The position numbers and the translations under genes were made by a program. A stretch of DNA of 64,000 nucleotides from the NCBI GenBank assembly GCA_963930655.1, contig OZ005601.1:13264001-13328000 (forward strand). Reading direction: 5' to 3'. The notes under the pieces were generated by a model. The model was not told the DNA's origin, searched no databases, and saw nothing but the letters and a program-made list of their open reading frames with translations. Positions 35,211 through 48,494 of the stretch are shown piece after piece. Every line of letters starts with the position of its first letter. Within the stretch, counting starts at the first letter, position 1. This DNA is from Myrica gale (lineage: Eukaryota > Streptophyta > Magnoliopsida > Fagales > Myricaceae).

Positions 35211-36086
35211 TAGTTTGTAGTAATGGTAATTTGTATCAATATGTTTTCCTCTTGAACTTCGTGTTCTATTTTTTATTAATGAGATATCATAATTGTTATC
35301 ACAAAACACATTGATCGGTTTAGAAGGTATACCTAAATTTAATTTTTTTTTACAAAGAGTTTAATCTAGATTGCATTGCTTATCGTTGTGCTGCATGAAA
35401 TATACTCAGCCTTCATTATGGATTTTGCAACACAGCTTTTTTTCTTACTTTACCAAAAAACAATTGTTCCATCAAATAAAAACACATATCCACTTGTGGA
35501 TTTTATATCATCATGGTCTCTTACATAGTCAACATATGTATAACCTATGATTTCTATATCACTTATTTCAAAACATACCCCTAAATTTCTTGTGTCGTGT
35601 AAATATCTGAATATTCTTTTCACTGCTTGCTAATGATCTTTTCCAGGATTAGATTGATATCTACTAACCAAACATATTGCATAGCAAATTCTCGTCTAGT
35701 CGTTGTAATAATATACATAAGACTTCCAACAACATGAGCATAAGGTATATTTTCCATTTCCTCTTCTTCAGCATCACTTTGTGAACACATCTTTTTGCTC
35801 AATTTTAATCCTTTACTTATGGGAGTATTTACAGTATCTCTATCTCTTAAGATTTTTAGTCTATAAGTTGCTAACTCCCAAGTCTTTCATTTCAAATTTA
35901 GGTTCTAAGAATGAATTTGCCTCATCCAACTTTTCTAGAGAATTATTTGCTAATAATATGTCATCAACATATAATATAGTTATGTTTTCTTCATTTTCCA
36001 CATATAAACACAATGATTTAAAAAACTTCCCTTCAAACCAATTTCCAAAATTGTTAAAAGTCCAAAAAGAGGCTTTTCAACTTTTA

Positions 36087-36728
36087 GGGCATGTTCATTT
36101 TGATAAAATTGTAGGAATTTTAAGTGTGATGTGAATATTTAGATGATGTTTGAGTTGTATTGGTGTTTGTGTAAGGTTTTTGTTTGTAGATTATCTTTAT
36201 TGGGATGACTGAAGAAAAAAAATGTTTATTTATAATACTTATTATAATTTCGAATTTCCTTTTTATTTTTTAAGTGTGGTGTGAATATTTAGGTGAAGAT
36301 AAATGAGTGACTGATGTCATGACATGTCTGACATTGAAAAGCTGCCAAGGTATTAAATGCATCAAAAGTCTTCGCGCACGGATGGGAAATAAATGCGTCA
36401 GAGTAGTAAATAGTTGGATGAAATGATTATATTCGCCCTCAACCAAAGCCTCAATGTTGGATAAATCAGTTAGGGAATTTCTTCCATTAACATGTCTGAG
36501 TATTTAATGCACTGAATGTGTGGGACCATGTGTTTTTTCAAATACCATTTTCCTCTTCGGTATTTATGTCCTCAACGCATTATTAAGGATATGTTGGTTA
36601 TTCTTCATAAGTATGGCCAGGGCAAAATTAGAAAATAATTAACTTCATCCTCAATTTGAACATGTTCGGTTTGAGTTGGTAAGAAGTTGAGTACGAATTT
36701 TAAAAATATCACCAAAACAAACATGCCC
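36087..36728. mobile_element. Tourist-like (PIF/Harbinger) MITE, TSD TTA
   Basis: The 642-bp sequence has termini GGGCATGTTCATTTTGAT and, inverted, GGGCATGTTTGTTTTGGT, flanked by TTA on both sides. It interrupts the RT of the antisense copia relic. Interior is AT-rich without coding potential. The terminal sequence and 3-bp TTA duplication fit PIF/Harbinger-derived MITEs. Confidence 0.85.
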
Positions 36729-37332
36729 TTAAACTTTTCATCACTTCCTTCTTGTTTAAAACTTTCAGGCCAAATCATGTAGATATCTTTTTTTTTAATT
36801 CTCCATTTAAAAATGCAATTTTTATATCTAGTTGATGTAATTCCAAATCCATTTTAGTAACAATGGACATAAGCATCCTCATTGAAGCAAAATTTGCTAC
36901 TAGAGAATACGTATCTATAAATTATACACCAAGTCCTGAGTATATTCTTTTGCCACCAATCTAACCTTGTATTTTTCTAAGCTCCGTCAGCTTGAATTTC
37001 TTCCTTAATTTCCATTTCAATCCTATGACTTTTCTTTAACTCAGTAAATCTGTAAGTTCACAAACTTCATTTTTATTTATCGATTAAATTTCATCATTCA
37101 TAGCATCAAGCAATTCTTTTGTATATGGTAGACTCATAGCCTATTTGAAATTCACTAGATCATTTTCCAAGTTTATATCATCCCCATTAGAACATAATGA
37201 TCTCTTAATCTATTAGACGACTTTCTAATTCTTTTAGTCCTAATGTTTCCAACATTCGTGGATAATGAATCATTTTCCAAGGATTTTCTTTATTTGTATT
37301 ATCTATCTCATCATCCAATTAATGGGCATAAC

Positions 37333-38017
37333 CAGTAGTGGAGACAAGGGGACGAGCAGAGGCGGCCACCCCCTCCTAAAAAAAAAATCAATTAACTTGT
37401 GTTGTTTTTCCTTTGATCTTTCTAGGTTTTGAAGTCCAAATACACTATGCCATTTAAATGTGTGGCCGCAAACACATCTTCTCTGTGTTTCTTTTAAACT
37501 CAAGCAAATTAAGATTGAATACTAAAAGATAATAAAAAATAGATATGTCCTAAGTATAATACTTTTTAGTTGTGCTAAGTCACTAATATTTATTTGTAAG
37601 TAGTTCAAGTCATAAAACATGCTCCATGTTTTTGTTTTCTTTCATTGAATGATAGGTGAGTCTTTTTTTTTTTTTTTCTTAACCAATTTTCTTATTTTTC
37701 AATCTTTAAATTTATATTAAAGTCTATATTTAAACTCTCTTACCTTCTTCCTAGATTTTCTTTATCTTTCTCACCAAACTCAAGCTCCTCATCTTTATTG
37801 AATGGCAAGCAACAAAAGAGTATTAAAATTGCTCTCATAACTACTACTAATCTTTCTTTATTTTCTTCATTAATAACAAGTAATTATTAACTTGATATTT
37901 AATACATCATTATAAATATTTCGTAGCAAATTTTGATTTACTTTTCTTAGATTCTCTATTCATGTCTTTGTTCACAAATGATCCTTTTTATGTGGAATGT
38001 TAAGTAATGAAATTTAT

Positions 38018-38062
<45 letters not shown>

Positions 38063-38160
38063 CGAATTAATTAGCACACAATATTGTGTTTTATGTACAG
38101 AAAATAAACACATCAATTTGCCCCCTTCCTCTCAAACCTAAAATCCTGACTCCACCACTG
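37333..38160. mobile_element. Non-autonomous hAT element in the copia relic
   Basis: Ends are CAGTAGTGGAGACAAGG and, inverted, CAGTGGTGGAGTCAGGA, close to the CAGTGGCGGAGCCAGGA termini common in plant hAT elements. The flanks GGCATAAC and AGAATAAC agree at six of eight positions, a decayed 8-bp duplication. The 828-bp interior is AT-rich, includes a TA tract near 38025-38059, and has no transposase. Confidence 0.82.
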
Positions 38161-40450
38161 AGAATAACTTGATTTGTGTTTTCAAGAAAAAAATGCATAT
38201 ATACTTTTTATTAACCCTTTTTCATAATGGTAAAATTTATATCTGCTATCATTCTCTAGATATCCTATAAACTTGTTACCTGAATTCCCATATTATACTT
38301 TCTAACTTATTCCTTAAGAGTTTTGGAATAAGTACGTGTGCTTTACAACTCTAAACCTTTAAATTTGTATTATTTGACTTAGTTTTAAGTCTGTCAAACA
38401 TTCATATGGTGTTAATATTTTAGCATTAGTCTTGACTCTATTTAATATATATGCAGCAGTTGATATTGCTTCTCCCCAAAAATGAGTTGGCATTTCTGCA
38501 TATGTTAACATCGATCTGGTCATATCCATTAGAGTTTCATTTCATCCGTCTGTAATTCCATTTTGTTGTGGGTTATGACATTGTATATAAATGCTTAATC
38601 TCATTTCTTTGCAGAAATTGTACATGGCTTCATATTTACCACATCTATTATTATTCAATTTTTTTATGGACCTACCTAATAATTTTTCTACCTCCAATTC
38701 ATATTTTTTAAATGTTTCTATTTTTTAAGGAGATAGATATGTCTCTATCTTGAATAATCATCTATGAATGTAATAAAGTATTCAATTAGTTGATTTATCG
38801 CCAGAGATGACTTAGAACCAATAGTTCGTTATCTAATAGATTTTTCCACTCTAATACTTCATTTGAGAGTTATCAGTATTTATCAAATATTTTCTTATCG
38901 AACAGAACACTATTGGATCAAATGACAAAGACATTGTTGAAAAAATTGGCTTTTACTGGATGAAACGAAAATTTGATTCATATAACAAGAAAAAAGTTTT
39001 TCCATTACTCTATGTGTTATTAGTTCTCAATGGTTCACATATGTCACAATGAATTACTTGAAATAATTCCACTATTTCCATTGATTTGCAAATGACTTAC
39101 TAATCATTTTTCCCTTGATACATGATTCACAAATATCAAAATCATCAATTTTATGTTAAGGAATCAATCCACTATTAATCATTTGAGCATTTTATTTTTA
39201 TTTATGTGACCTAACTGCAAATTTCATAAATAAGAACTATTTTTATCAGCTTACACATCAAAATAACTATAAATAGACACTTTTACTATTATCAACTCTG
39301 ATTAAATACATATCATCCACTTTTATATACATAATCTTTTCTAATATATACATGACCAAACTTTAAACGTACCACATATCCTTTAATGTCTAAGACAGAA
39401 ACAGAAAATAAATTTTTACAAATATTTGGTATAAACAAAACATCACTTAATATAATGACGAACCCTTCATGAGAAAATTTACATTTACCTTCAATGACAT
39501 CACTATAGGTATTGTTGCCCATGTAGACCTTGTGTTCACCGTGATTTTTCTTTCAGCTTTAGAAACAAGTCTATATTCCTGGATATATGTCTTGTAGCTC
39601 TAGAATTTATCCACTAGGAGTCTAATGTTGGTTATGATAACATAACTTCAATGATGGTCATTGTAATATACTTGTCCTTTTTGCCATCATTATATTTAGG
39701 ACAATTCTTTTTGAAATGTGCCAACTTTGCACATTTGAAGCACATTCCTTTGATCTTTTTCTGCCATTTCTTTTTAAATTTTACATGTCTTGTGGTTGTG
39801 GAACTTGAAAACTTGTTGCTTTTGTAATCATGAGTCAGACTTCTTTTTCATTCTCTCTTCTTCAAGTACGAGCAAAACAGGAAGAGAAAATATTGAGATT
39901 TATTTCCTATTGTCTGTAAGAGTTGTAATAATATGCTCCCATGAAAGAGGTAAGTTGTTAAGTATGGTTGTGACTTGCATATTTACAAGATTTAATATGA
40001 CCATCATTTTATAATTCTTTGGCAATTAACTTCATCTGGTTCACATGTTCCCCCCCCCCACATAATCACTATTATTCATATGTGAACTATGATATTTATT
40101 CAATAAGAGTTGTATATGAGTATCTGACCTTGGAGAATACTTGGCCTCTAAAGCCTCTATCATTTCTTTTTGCTATTTCACAATATTCAAATAGAGCTAA
40201 TTATCTTTTATGTTGTGCAATAGGGTTTGGCATGGCCATCAAATCATCTTCTACCCACTTATCACTTTTTTATGGCTTTTCCATCTTTTAAGTGAGTAAC
40301 ATATGGCTTTTCAGTCGAGAAAGTATATAATAAACTCTCATGTGTAAGTAAATAAGACATGTGTCCTCTCCACATTCTATAATTGATGCCATTAAGATTT
40401 TTTACTTTTGAGGCATCAATTCCACTTTTAGAAGCTATTTTTTTAATTTA

Positions 40451-41427
40451 TATCCTAGAAATATGGAGATAACAACAAAAAATATTAAAAATAAATATGT
40501 ATCTAATAAAATACCAATTGCACTTCGGTAAAAAAAAACTTACAAGCTACACATGTTTTTAATACAAACTAAAAATAAAAAACAGTCTGAACAACCTTAC
40601 ATATAACACAACATATTTAATACATATTACAAAAATTCTTATAAGGTCCAGACTTGAACTTCTTGGGAGATGCCCAATTAAAATTGTGTTCAATTGATTC
40701 TTCTACGCCTGCTGCTTTCAAAGTTTTTCATCTATCCTTTTAAGGTTAGAAACAAGATCAGCCAACATCTTTGAGTTCGGTTCTAAAATGTGTTGGCCTA
40801 ACTATTTAAAAAAATCAAGATATGTGACCCTGCAAATTACAACAAAATTAGATACATAAGTAAGAACGATTCGATGATTGAACAATACAAATAAAGAAAG
40901 ACTTAATTCTAGCAGATTTAAACAAAACATATGTTCATATAGTAAAAAAAATAGGGTGTTGAACCAATTCTCTATATCATAAAAAGTCATAGAAGCGGCG
41001 ACCTGGATTACCAGTTGTCGTGCTAGTCCTCAGCCTTGCTTGCAGTAGTTACACACCAGAGTGGTTGGAAGCACCACTGAACTACCGGTGTCGTTCCCAA
41101 AAGAGAAGCAAGAATAAATCATAAAAGCCATCGTTGGCGGACAATAGGTATTTCCGGATTGTAATTAGAGACAAATTTTTAGGATTAAGGGACGCGAATT
41201 TCTGAAAGGATTCAAATGAATCAATGTGGGGTGATTTTGGAACCAAGAATTTAAAGATTAGGGTTAAATATTGGGGATCACAGTTTTTGTACAACACCTT
41301 TGAACCACACAATTCAAAACAAAAACTATGGATGTGCGCGATGGCACGTATTGGCCACGTGTAAGTGTGTCATTGGGCAAATCATGCTTTTCATTTTTCA
41401 CGTCGAAAAGATCCATTGTAATGGAGG
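40451..41427. other. Unassigned stretch between the two copia elements
   Basis: Possibly the 5' leader or LTR of the antisense copia relic, then a short stretch (about 40990-41340) of higher GC content. A minus-strand frame at 41312-41082 has no recognisable relative. I see no gene. Confidence 0.35.
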
Positions 41428-42420
41428 TGTTGATTTTTAGTCATAATCAATGTTTTAATGATAACAATAGAAGTAATTGAGATGTGAAGTAAAGAAGATC
41501 CAAAATGAGCACGGAGCGATCAAGAAACATCCCCTTCAATGGATGTGCTCTTAAAGTGAAGACTCAAGTTGCTAGGGTAACTTTTGTAAATCTAGACTTC
41601 ATCTTTAACAAGGATTTGAACCACACTTTCATACTTCTTCAAAACTTGCATAAATCGTTTTATCACTTGTTTTGAAGATTAAAATGTTTTAATGGCTTCA
41701 AATTATCCCGATCAAACTCTCAAACCTTTTATAAACTTATGGGAAGTTAGTGTTTAAAATTGGGTATTTTAAGTTGGTCAAAATCATGTTTTTAAATCAA
41801 TCGGATCATGTTCTTAAGTTGTGAAGGTCGACCGGCCTAAGACCGTTTGTTGTGGCAATCCACCGGTTGCTTTTGAAAATATAGTAGTTATGAATTCTGA
41901 TATTATAAATGTTGGGATTAACGGAAACCTGCAGCGGTCGACTAGCTCATGTAGCGGTCGACCGATTCATCATGAATTGTAACAGATCGACTCAAAACGA
42001 CTATTAACGTCTATTTTTCTTATGAGACCTATCTAAAGCCATCCCAATGCCTTTTAAAAGATGTTGAACGACCAAAAATATTTTACCAAGGCTAAGCGTG
42101 ATAAAAAAACCTTTCAATCCTTCTTCGAACATCAATCACACATAATCATCACTTTCACATCCTTGTTATTATGTCAAGTCTAAGAGATAGAAATTTCTCA
42201 TTTTAGCATCTACTCCATCAAGGGAGTTCATCCAAAGGAGTTTGTAGATGTTTGTTCTCAAACTCATTCTTGAAGCTTGAAAAGTGTTTCTCAAAGCTCA
42301 AGTGTAAGGAAACATTTCTCTTGGTTGAATGGAGCATAGTGAAGAAACGTCAAGACTCGGTGAAGGAGTTTGAGGGGTGGATGTAAGTGGGTTTGCCAAA
42401 CCACCTAAAAATCTTATGTT

Positions 42421-44943
42421 TGTTGGCTTTTGTGCACAATCGAGATTTTGATGATTTTAATAAATGGATTAATTTATCAAATGAACATCTTCAAAGAAAA
42501 AATCATGTTTCATCAAAGAGCCTAAGACTTGAAGAAAGAAAATCAAAAAGATGTAAGGAGCTCAAAAGTGAAAATTCAAGACCGTAGGGTATAAACTTGT
42601 AACTCTTTATTTTACTTTTGACAGAGATTATGAATCACACTTGCGTATCTTTCAAAACGTGCATAAACCGTTTTACCTTTTGTTTGAAAGATTAAAATAA
42701 TTTTTAAAGATTTCAAAACACCCCATTCAAACTCTCAAACCATTTGTATACTTATGGGAAGTTAATCTTTAAAATTGGGTGTTTAAAAGTGTTAGTCCTA
42801 GGATTAAGGTAACTCAAGAGGGGGTGAATTGGTTTTCTAAAATTTTCGCTATTGACCCCCAAAGACATGTTTGCAAAGTAACTACTAATTTAGCACAAGT
42901 ATATAATATGCAACAAGTGTAAATACGTACTAAAAGTAAAGAGTAGGGATAGAGAAGCAAACATATGTTTAGGTGGTTCCGCAAACCCGCCTACATCCAC
43001 ACCTTAACCTCCTTCACCTAGCCTTGAGGTTTTCTCACTAATCTTCAAATAGCTTACCCTCTAGCTTTCGGGTGCTAGAGAACCGTATAAGTGTTTTCCC
43101 CAGGCTCAACACTCAAACCCACTCAAGTTCACAATCTCACCAAGCTTGAGATATACCCTCTTAAAGCGTATACTTTAGTGAACAACCTCACTAAAGGAAA
43201 CACCTCTTTTGATAGGAAGATTACAAGAACAAAACTCTCTCAAAGAGTGGATATAAAAGTGGAAGGTTATATCTCTTGATTCACACAAAAACAAGGATAT
43301 GAAAATGTGTTTTGTGTGAATAATATGAGAAATATGGAATATGAAGGTTTGAAATATTTTTCAAGTGATCTAAATGATATGTGATCGTTGAATATTGATT
43401 TCAGACGTTATGAATGTGTATTTATAGGGCACATATGAAAACTAGCCGTTTATAGCCGTTTGGAGTCGTTTGTTAAAACAAGTCTATCTACCGCTACAAG
43501 AACCGCTCGACCGCTACAAGAACCGCTCGACCGCTTCAAGTCAACGTTACCCCAACGGTCATATTGTTACAAGCTTATCAGTTATATCTTAAAAACCAAC
43601 CGGTGGACCGCTATACCAAGCAGTTGAATCCTGGTCGACCGCTTCAACTTAAGTACAATCCGGTTCTTTTAAAAAAAAAAAATTTGAGCATTTTTAAACA
43701 CCCAATTTTAAAGACTTACTTCCCATGAGTATATGAAATATTTGAGAGTTTGTTTGGGATGTTTTGAAACCTTTAAAAACATTTTAATCTTTCAAACAAA
43801 GGGTAAAACGGTTTACGCACGTTTTGAAAGATATGCAAGTGTATGATTCAAATCCTTGTCAAAAGTGAAACAGAGAGTTACAAGGTTATACCCTAAGGTC
43901 TTGAATCTTTACTTTTGAGCTCACTCCTTGCATTTTCTTGTTCTTCTTTCTTCAAGACTTTGGCTCTTTCATCAAATCATTTTTGTCTTTGAAAATGTTC
44001 ATTTTATAAACTTAATCTATTTATTGAAATCATCAAAATCTTGATTGTGCACAAAATTCAACAAAAGTGGTAAAAAACATGGTTTTAAAAGAACTGGATC
44101 ATGTGCTTAAGTTGAGGAGGTCGACCGGTCTTCGACCGCTTGGTATAGCGGTCAACCAGTTGGTTTTAAAATAGAGCCGTTGTGCTTCTGAAAATATGAT
44201 CGTTGGGTAATGGTAACTTGAAGCGGTCGTCTAGTTCATGTAGCGGTCGACCGGCTCGTTTCGACAGACGACTCCCAACGGCTATAAACGACTAGTTTTC
44301 GTATGTGACCTATAAATACACATCCATAATGTCTGAAATCAGTACACAACGACCACATATCATTTAGATCACTTGAGAAATATTTCAAACTTCCATATTC
44401 CATATTTTGCATATCATTCAAACAAAACACACTTTCATATCCTTGTCTTTGTGTGAATCAAGAGAAAAAGCATTCCAATTTTAAATCTACTCTTCGAGAG
44501 AATTTTGTTCTTCAATTTTCATATCAAGAGAGATGATTCCTTTAGTGAGTTTGTTCACTAAAAAAGAAGCTTAGAGATGGTATATCTCAAGCTTAGTGAG
44601 TGGTGAGCCCAAAAATCACTTATAAGGGTTTGAGTGTTGAGCTCGGAAAAAATACTTGTACTATTCTCTAGCACCTGGAAGCTAGAGTGTATACTATTGG
44701 AAGAATAGTGGAAACTCTGAAGGCTCGGTGAAGGAGCATAAGGGGTGGATGTAGGCAGGTTTGTCGAACCACCTAAAAATCAAGTGTTTGCTTCTCTTAC
44801 CCTTCTATTTACATTTAACACTTATTTATACTTGTGCTATAGTAGTATTTACTTGCAAACACAAATTTGGAGGTTAAAAGCAAAATTTTTTAGAAAACCA
44901 ATTCACCTCCTCCTCTTGGGTTGCCTTAATCCTAGGACTCACA
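42421..44943 (+). mobile_element. Nested solo LTR of the same copia family, itself interrupted
   Basis: Starts TGTTGGCTTTTGTGCAC and ends TAGGACTCACA. The flanks ATGTT and GTGTT agree at four of five positions. It lies inside the 5' LTR of the sense copia and is itself split at 42790 by an oppositely oriented family member; without that it is about 1.25 kb. Confidence 0.85.
42790..44063 (-). mobile_element. Third-level nested solo LTR, opposite orientation
   Basis: On the plus strand it begins TGTTAGTCCTAGG and ends AAATTCAACA, the reverse complement of the family LTR, 1,274 bp. The target AAAAG precedes it and AAAG plus the shared terminal A follows. Comparison with the intact copy near 45605 shows the host sequence ...TTTAAAAGTGGTAAAAAAC restored on removal. 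Confidence 0.85.
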
Positions 44944-45173
44944 GTGTTTGCTTTTGTTCCTTTCTCTCTTTACATTGTTCTACTAGTTTCTTGTTCTAAG
45001 TTTTATTTCCATATTTGAGTTGCAATATATATTCTTGTGTTTTATCTTTTATTGAAATTGTTTCTTTTTGTAGGACTTGTAGCTAGCAAACGCTTTCTCT
45101 AAGGTGAGTTTCGAAAAAGTTTTGAAACTCAATTCAGCCCCCTCTTGGTTGCTTTAATCCTAGGAATTACAAT

Positions 45174-45185
45174 TGATATCAAAGC
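45174..45185 (+). promoter_or_regulatory. Primer-binding site of the sense copia (decayed)
   Basis: TGATATCAAAGC lies two bases after the 5' LTR end and matches the canonical copia primer-binding sequence TGGTATCAGAGC (initiator methionine tRNA) except for two G-to-A changes. Confidence 0.8.
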
Positions 45186-45238
45186 TTGGTACTCTCTTTT
45201 AACAAGATTTAATAATCTTGAGTTCGAATGACAACTTC

Positions 45239-46540
45239 TGTTGTCTTTTATGCACAATCGAGATTTTGATGATTTCAATAAATGAATCAAGTTTATAAAA
45301 CGAACATCGTTAAAGACAAAGACGTTTTAATGAAAGAGCCATAGACTTGAAGAAATAAGATCAAGAAGATGCAAGCAGCTCAAAAGTAAAGATTCAAGAC
45401 CATAGGGTATCAATCTTGTAACTCTTTGCTTCACTTTAGATAAGGATTATGAATCTCACTTGCATATCTTTCAAAATGTGCATAAACCGTTTTACCTTTT
45501 GTTTGAAAGATTAAAAAATATTTTTAAAGGTTTCGAAACACCTCAATTAGACTCACAAACCTTTCATATAATTATGGGAAGCAAGTCTTTAAAATTGAGT
45601 TTTTAAAAGTGGTAAAAAACATGGTTTTAAAAAAACCGGACTATGTGCTTAAGTTGCAGCGGTTGACCGGCTGGTGAAGCGATTGACTGGTCTTCGACCG
45701 CTTACGATCGCTTAGTATAGCGGTCGACCGATTGATTTTAAAATAGAGTCGTTGAGCTTTTGACAATATGTCTGTTGGGTAACGGTAACTTGAAGCGTTC
45801 GACCGGTTCATGTAGCGATCGACCAACTTGTTTTAATAGACGACTCTAAATGGCTATAAATGATTATTTTTCATATGTGACCTATAAATACATCTTCATA
45901 ACATCCAAAATTAATATAGAATGAACACATATCATATAAATCACTTGAGAAATATTTTAAGCATTCATATTCCATATTTCTCATATCATTCACACAAAAC
46001 ACACTTTCATATCTTTGTCTTTGTGTGAATCAAGAGATACAGATTTTTATTTTCTTATCTACTATTTGAGAAAGTTTTGTTCTTCAATCTTTATATCAAG
46101 AGAGGTGATTCCTTTAGTGAGGTTTTTCACTAAAGAAGAATATTTGAGGAGGTATATCTCAAGCTTGGTGAGGTTGTGAGTGGTGCACTCGAAAAACCAC
46201 TTGGTTGGGTTTGAGTGTTGAGCCTAGGGAAAACACTTGTACGGTTCTCTAGCGCCCGAAAGCTAGAGTGTATGTTACTTGAAGAATAGTGGGAAAACCT
46301 CAAGGCTAGGTAAAGGAGGTTAAGGTGTGGATGTAGGTGGGTTTGCCGAACCATCTAAAAATCATGTGTTTGCTTCTCTATCCATACTCTTTACTTTTAG
46401 CATGTATTTACACTTGTTGCATATTATATACTTGTGCAAAATTAGTAGTTACTTTGCAAACATGTCTTTGGGGGTTAAAAACAAAAAATTTAGAAAATCA
46501 ATTAACCCCCTTTTGGGTTGCCTTAATCCTGGAACTCACA
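45239..46540 (+). mobile_element. Same-family solo LTR inserted at the gag start
   Basis: The 1,302-bp LTR starts TGTTGTCTTTTATGCAC and ends TGGAACTCACA, with flanks ACTTC and GCTTC (four of five identical). It separates the first four gag codons from the rest, and the reading frame is restored when it and one duplication are removed. Confidence 0.88.
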
Positions 46541-47220
46541 GCTTCAAGCAACAACTCTCATGTTGGGGGACTCTCAACATCTAGAGCTCCTTCCTTCAAT
46601 GGAAGTGAATACTCCTATTGGAAAACAAGGATAAAAATGTATTTTCAATCCAATGACTTTGATATATGACTTTGTGGTTTGAATGGACCTCATTACCCTA
46701 TCAAAGTCGTAGATGAGAAAATTGTCCCTAAAACCTTTAATGAGTATATTGATGAGGACAAAAAAAATTCTATAAATGCTAGAATTATGGACATTCTTTA
46801 TTGTGCTTTAGAGATAAGTGAATTCAAGAGAATATTTACTTGTGATAGTGCAAAAGAAATTTGACATTCTTTAGAAATCACTCATGAAGGTACGAACCAA
46901 GTGAAAGTATCTAAGATAAGCATGCTAGTTCATAGCTATGAATTGTTTAAGATGAAACCGGAAGAAAACATTGGTGACATGCTTATTAGATTTACTAATA
47001 TTGTAAATGGTTTAAATGTTCTTGGAAAACTGTACATTAACTCTGATTTGGTGAGAAAAGTTCTTAGGTCATTATCAAAGACTTGGGAAGCCAAAGTCAG
47101 CGTTATTCAAAAAGCAAAATACCTCACCAAATTGCCTTTGGAAGAGCTTGTTGGATCTCTCGTGACTCACGAAATCACCATGAAGGGACATGAGGAGGAA
47201 AGTTCAAAAAGGAGAAGCAT

Positions 47221-48494
47221 TGATAAGAATGCAAAATGTCATATTTTCTCCATTAATGTTTAGTATTTTATACTTATTTGGTGCCTAAATATACTCATTA
47301 TTAATATGTTTTGATTTTGGATACAAATGGAGGCATTAAGTGCAAAACGAAGTTAATTGGGCGATTTTGGACAATTTCGACATTCAAGATTCTATGGAAC
47401 GCTAAAATAAACTTCTACAACTTTCATGTTTTACGTTTTGAGCGATACTAGCTGCATGATGGACGAATTTGGGTTTCAAGTTACGCTACTTGCCCTGTTG
47501 ACGTTCTGGAACATTCCATAGATTGCAATCTTGATATGCGGATTTGACCTGTTAATTTTGGGAAGTTTCTAGACCAGGTGTACGGAAATTCCAAAATAGG
47601 ACGCCACTTTCCTAGTTTTATTAGGTCTCTATTTTATTTTTTATTTTTTCCTTAAATAGTCAGATTTGTATTATTATAGTTTAGAATATATTTGAGAGAT
47701 TTGCTACGGTTGCAACACTTGGGTTGAACAGGTAAAAGAAAAAGGCAGCTATCAAACTTTTGAACAAGTCGCCTCTCTCTCCCCTCTTTTCTAACTTCTC
47801 AGTCAAGTTTTCATCATGGGCCTGAATGCTAAACTTTTATACTTGGTCAAAGGGAAACGGAAGACTCGGAATCAGTAAAACTGTGAGATCTAATTTGTTT
47901 TTATTGTTCAAATTATGCTTTGAGTATCAAATGTTCTTATGTGCCTATTTTCATGATTGTCTCGTTTAATAACTAGGAGGCCTGCTAGTTTATTATTTTT
48001 GCAATCTAATGCTAGGTCAGACATCAAATCCGTAACTGTTTGTTCCCTCTAATTTGTGAAGCAAATAAGATTTAATGATTTGATGCATAAGAAATTACTA
48101 GATCTTAGGAAGGGTTGTTTAGTAGTTACGGTTAATTAGATCGCTTGTTTTCTAATTAACTGCGACTGAGGAGAGATAGGAAAATAGTTCCAGTGGTGAA
48201 TATTCAAAGTGTTAATCGATATATGCTTACATCGATGATTAGTTTTTAAAATTTTGATGGTGGATGTTGACTTAGACCAACGTTTGTCCTTTTGATTGAT
48301 TTCGATACTTTAATTTGAATTGTTCCTTAGGTTTTTTTCTTAAAATTGTTTTCGTTATACTCAAACCCCCTTCTTGTTCACATAGCATAAAAGTAGGCTA
48401 GATACTCTCCGTGGGAACAATTTGTACTCGCACTACTACATGTACTTTTAGGAGTATAGGTTTTATTAATTTGGTTGCCTGCGACAGCACATCA
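47221..48494. mobile_element. Unrelated solo LTR inside gag, TSD AGCAT
   Basis: The 1,274-bp sequence starts TGATAAGAATGC and ends CAGCACATCA, with a perfect 5-bp duplication AGCAT at 47216-47220 and 48495-48499. Removing it joins KRRS to IALKSSR in frame. It has no sequence likeness to the TGTTGGC family. Its near-terminal ACTCTCCGTGGGAACAATTT resembles the LTR ends of several plant Ty3/gypsy families, so a gypsy origin, inserted in the sense direction, is likely. Confidence 0.9.

Larger units (their letters stand above)
35340..40450 (-). mobile_element. Degenerate Ty1/copia retrotransposon (antisense)
   Basis: Minus-strand fragments occur in copia order. About 40260-39900 is gag (MIEALEAKYSPRSDTH, LPLSWEHIITTL). 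A CX2CX4HX4C zinc knuckle (CFKCAKLAHFKKNC) lies near 39750. 39522-39313 is the gag-pre-integrase segment (VLFIPNICKNLFSV). 38580-38440 is the integrase core end (MPTHFWGEAISTAAYILNRV). RT pieces lie near 37150-36750 and 36080-35850. 35802-35620 is the RT/RNase H junction (IPYAHVVGSLMYI), and AEYISC of RNase H is at about 35400. Every part has stops and frameshifts. A MITE and a small hAT element lie inside. LTRs were not identified; the right limit may extend toward 40990. Confidence 0.85.
41428..45171 (+). repeat. 5' LTR of the sense copia, split by a nested LTR
   Basis: Begins TGTTGATTTTTAG and ends AGGAATTACA directly before the primer-binding site. Removing the nested copy at 42421-44943 and one target duplication leaves about 1.2 kb, matching the family's LTR size. 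The two halves join at ...TTATGTTTGCTTTTG, the same sequence seen uninterrupted in the other family members. Confidence 0.85.

Noticed and set aside
41082-41312. 76-residue minus-strand frame
   Set aside because: No recognisable relative; it lies between two decayed retroelements and is probably leader sequence or chance.
42421-44943. Possible full-length copia with two LTRs
   Set aside because: The two outer parts are halves of one LTR, and the middle is a reverse-oriented LTR of the same family; no internal gag-pol lies between them.
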